Assembly: GCF_002288825.1 (NCBI RefSeq)
Contig: NZ_NSLI01000001.1
Span: 310,001-374,000, forward strand
DNA length: 64,000 nucleotides
Origin: Sphingomonas lenta
Lineage (GTDB): Bacteria; Pseudomonadota; Alphaproteobacteria; Sphingomonadales; Sphingomonadaceae
Reading direction: 5' to 3'
Each line of letters begins with the position of its first letter. Within the stretch, counting starts at the first letter, position 1. Below, one piece after another: positions 63,501 to 64,000 of this stretch. Below the pieces are notes generated by a model. It was not told where the DNA came from and made no database searches. It worked only from the letters and a program-made list of their open reading frames with translations. Position numbers and translations under genes: made by a program.

Positions 63501-64000
63501 AGCGCAAGGCGGCGGAGCGCGGCACGCTGATGCACGCGCTGTTCGAGCGGCTGCCGCCCTGTCCACCCGATAAGCGCCGTGCGGCGGCCGATCACTGGCT
63601 GGAGAAGGTGGCCTGCGTCGAGGAGGCGGGCGAGCGCGCGGAGATCATCGACGCGGTGCTCGCCGTGCTGGAGGACGCTCGTTTCGCCGAGCTGTTCGGG
63701 CCCGACTCGCTCGCCGAGGCGCCGATCACGGCGGTGGTGGACGGCGGCGTCGTGACGGGCACGGTCGACCGGCTGCTGATCGGCGACGCGCTCGTGCGCG
63801 TGGTCGACTTCAAGACGACGCGGCTCGTGCCGGAGTCGCTGGACGAGATACCCGAGTTCCACCTGCGGCAGATGGCCGCCTACGCCGCCGCGCTGCGGGT
63901 GATCTTCCCCGGACGGACGCTCGAGGCGGGGCTGCTCTATACCGCGGGGCCGGTGCTGTTCACGCTTCCGCCCGATCTGCTCGACAGGCACAAGCCGCGC
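60590..64000 (+). CDS. addA: Double-strand break repair helicase AddA (3' end cut by window)
   Basis: UvrD-type helicase and nuclease partner of AddB. 1137 codons are visible and the frame is open at the window edge. Walker A is LSASAGTGKTQVLAARV (about residue 34); LTFTKAGAAEMAGRI, IQTIHSFCQSIL, LIDEAQDTNLSQW, VGDYKQAIFGFQGT and FYVAATRAEERLVI mark later helicase motifs; the RecB-type nuclease appears near the end (GTVDRLLIGDALVRVVDFKTTR). Start ATG 60590, three bases past addB. A trxA gene often follows in related genomes; it is out of view. Confidence 0.95.
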   Translation, partial: MAAKALDRISPLPRLKGAQEAASDPNAHVWLSASAGTGKTQVLAARVFRLLLRGVDPNAILALTFTKAGAAEMAGRISERLAAWVRMPLGELAGDLAALGEDPTPELQTQARTLFAKVLDAPGGGIRIQTIHSFCQSILAAFPVEAGLAPGFRPLEAREEAVLLRETLALMLAQAEREGRRRPVEIVGALSRRLGEGAAESFLIECARSARAMDALPLGIQAWVRRNLDLPDGDIADALAGECGGFDCGGLRRIAAANRAWGTATGTKNADAVERWIGSEAHARLATLDELAGVVLTQKGELKKIPAKVLDAEPQYERLAEELADWSGEMLAKAARAGYADLLADGLEVGREFAGAYTAAKRRVGAVDFEDLIQRTVDLFDQPGIGEWVRYKLDQVTEHVLIDEAQDTNLSQWRIVRALVDEFFVGRGIYAPRTRTLFTVGDYKQAIFGFQGTDPRFFEAAEQSFARRAGEVYDADVPENDRGLPFERLSLVQSFRSTRPVLEFVDRALDVIPAPGLGLYDRPEPHRSEVPGPGTVTLWEPVVDGGADEDEEGWVSDTVRENARRIAAQIKKWLRDGLMLESKGRRLRPEDIMVLVKRRGELASLIVARLYAEGVPVAGVDRLRLNAPLAVQDLLAAVRFVLQPDDDLSLASLLVSPLLGWTQDELMHAAVRRSTSLWRHLQQTQPPERLQPLRHMLSVADFLTPYAFLEDLLSGQLDGRRKLLLRLGEEARDPIEEVLNSALQFETTTTPSLQRFLDWFDRGEVEIKRDPSAPLDAVRVMTAHAAKGLQAPLVILADATVDPTLTPRSVLKWSPEEGAEPIPVFRPRAAERGGPMADAIAQADRRELEEHWRLFYVAATRAEERLVITGSLGPRNKGVAPVMSWYTAADRAFDALGVPRVYGGAPREFRGIEPQKPVGRRGADRGPDGPKPMLPDWARRPLPEESRPPRPLAPSAIRGDEVANPPPSQAQRKAAERGTLMHALFERLPPCPPDKRRAAADHWLEKVACVEEAGERAEIIDAVLAVLEDARFAELFGPDSLAEAPITAVVDGGVVTGTVDRLLIGDALVRVVDFKTTRLVPESLDEIPEFHLRQMAAYAAALRVIFPGRTLEAGLLYTAGPVLFTLPPDLLDRHKPR

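Noticed and set aside
59753..63991. Very long open frame on the minus strand opposite addB/addA
   Set aside because: It is antisense to two well-supported genes, rich in Arg/Ala/His typical of reversed GC-rich codons, and has no domain signature.

Overview
The window is a GC-rich (roughly 70%) stretch of bacterial chromosome, most likely from a Sphingomonas-type alphaproteobacterium. This rests on the gene families (DivL-type kinase, AmgK/MurU wall-recycling pair, alphaproteobacterial AddAB, CpaA-E pilus genes, a sphingomonad-style TonB receptor), on frequent GTG starts, and on dense intergenic palindromic repeats. There is no rRNA gene, intact tRNA, CRISPR array, prophage or insertion sequence. 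The gene order is mainly housekeeping, with a few accessory islands.

Layout. 1-3007 (minus): a small cysteine-rich protein preceded by two Fur-box-like sites, pth, rplY and a TraB/GumN protein. 3103-9660 (plus): glyQ, glyS and ppdK; glyS carries palindromic repeats and a tRNA 3' fragment in frame, plus a block of foreign base composition. 9873-17463 (minus): a Tad/Flp pilus operon (cpaA-B-C-D-E, tadB, tadC and a coiled-coil membrane protein) with no cpaF ATPase and no pilin gene. 17514-22006: a lysophospholipase-like hydrolase and an FAD oxidoreductase (plus), converging on rnhA-thrB-ispH (minus). 22090-27600 (plus): a lipoprotein, then a tandem glycine riboswitch driving gcvT-gcvH-gcvPA-gcvPB. 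27604-30442 (minus): a DUF885 metallopeptidase translationally coupled to a lower-GC FRG-domain gene and an acidic partner. 30488-36191: DUF938 methyltransferase, DMT exporter, proS, a DUF6152/DUF6644-like pair and an APC permease. 36318-44111 (plus): S9 peptidase, asd, a FitA/VapC toxin-antitoxin pair, GFA protein, alpha/beta hydrolase, M2 peptidase and SIMPL protein. 44247-52895: a lysine/alanine/proline-rich membrane protein, amn, peroxiredoxin, yqgE, ahcY behind a perfect 20-bp palindrome, and a large TonB receptor. 53012-64000 (plus): divL-tsaE-amgK-murU-addB-addA, tightly overlapped, with addA cut by the window edge.

Working together. glyQS, the glycine cleavage system and its riboswitch form a glycine use and control block. 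rnhA-thrB-ispH and divL-tsaE-amgK-murU-addB-addA are compact multi-function operons. The best candidates for something undescribed are the FRG/acidic-protein pair hitched to DUF885, and glyS as a host for repeats that are otherwise intergenic. Spaced palindrome pairs (31-nt arms around exactly 72 nt in two copies) and a 54-nt double-hairpin repeat recur across the window.
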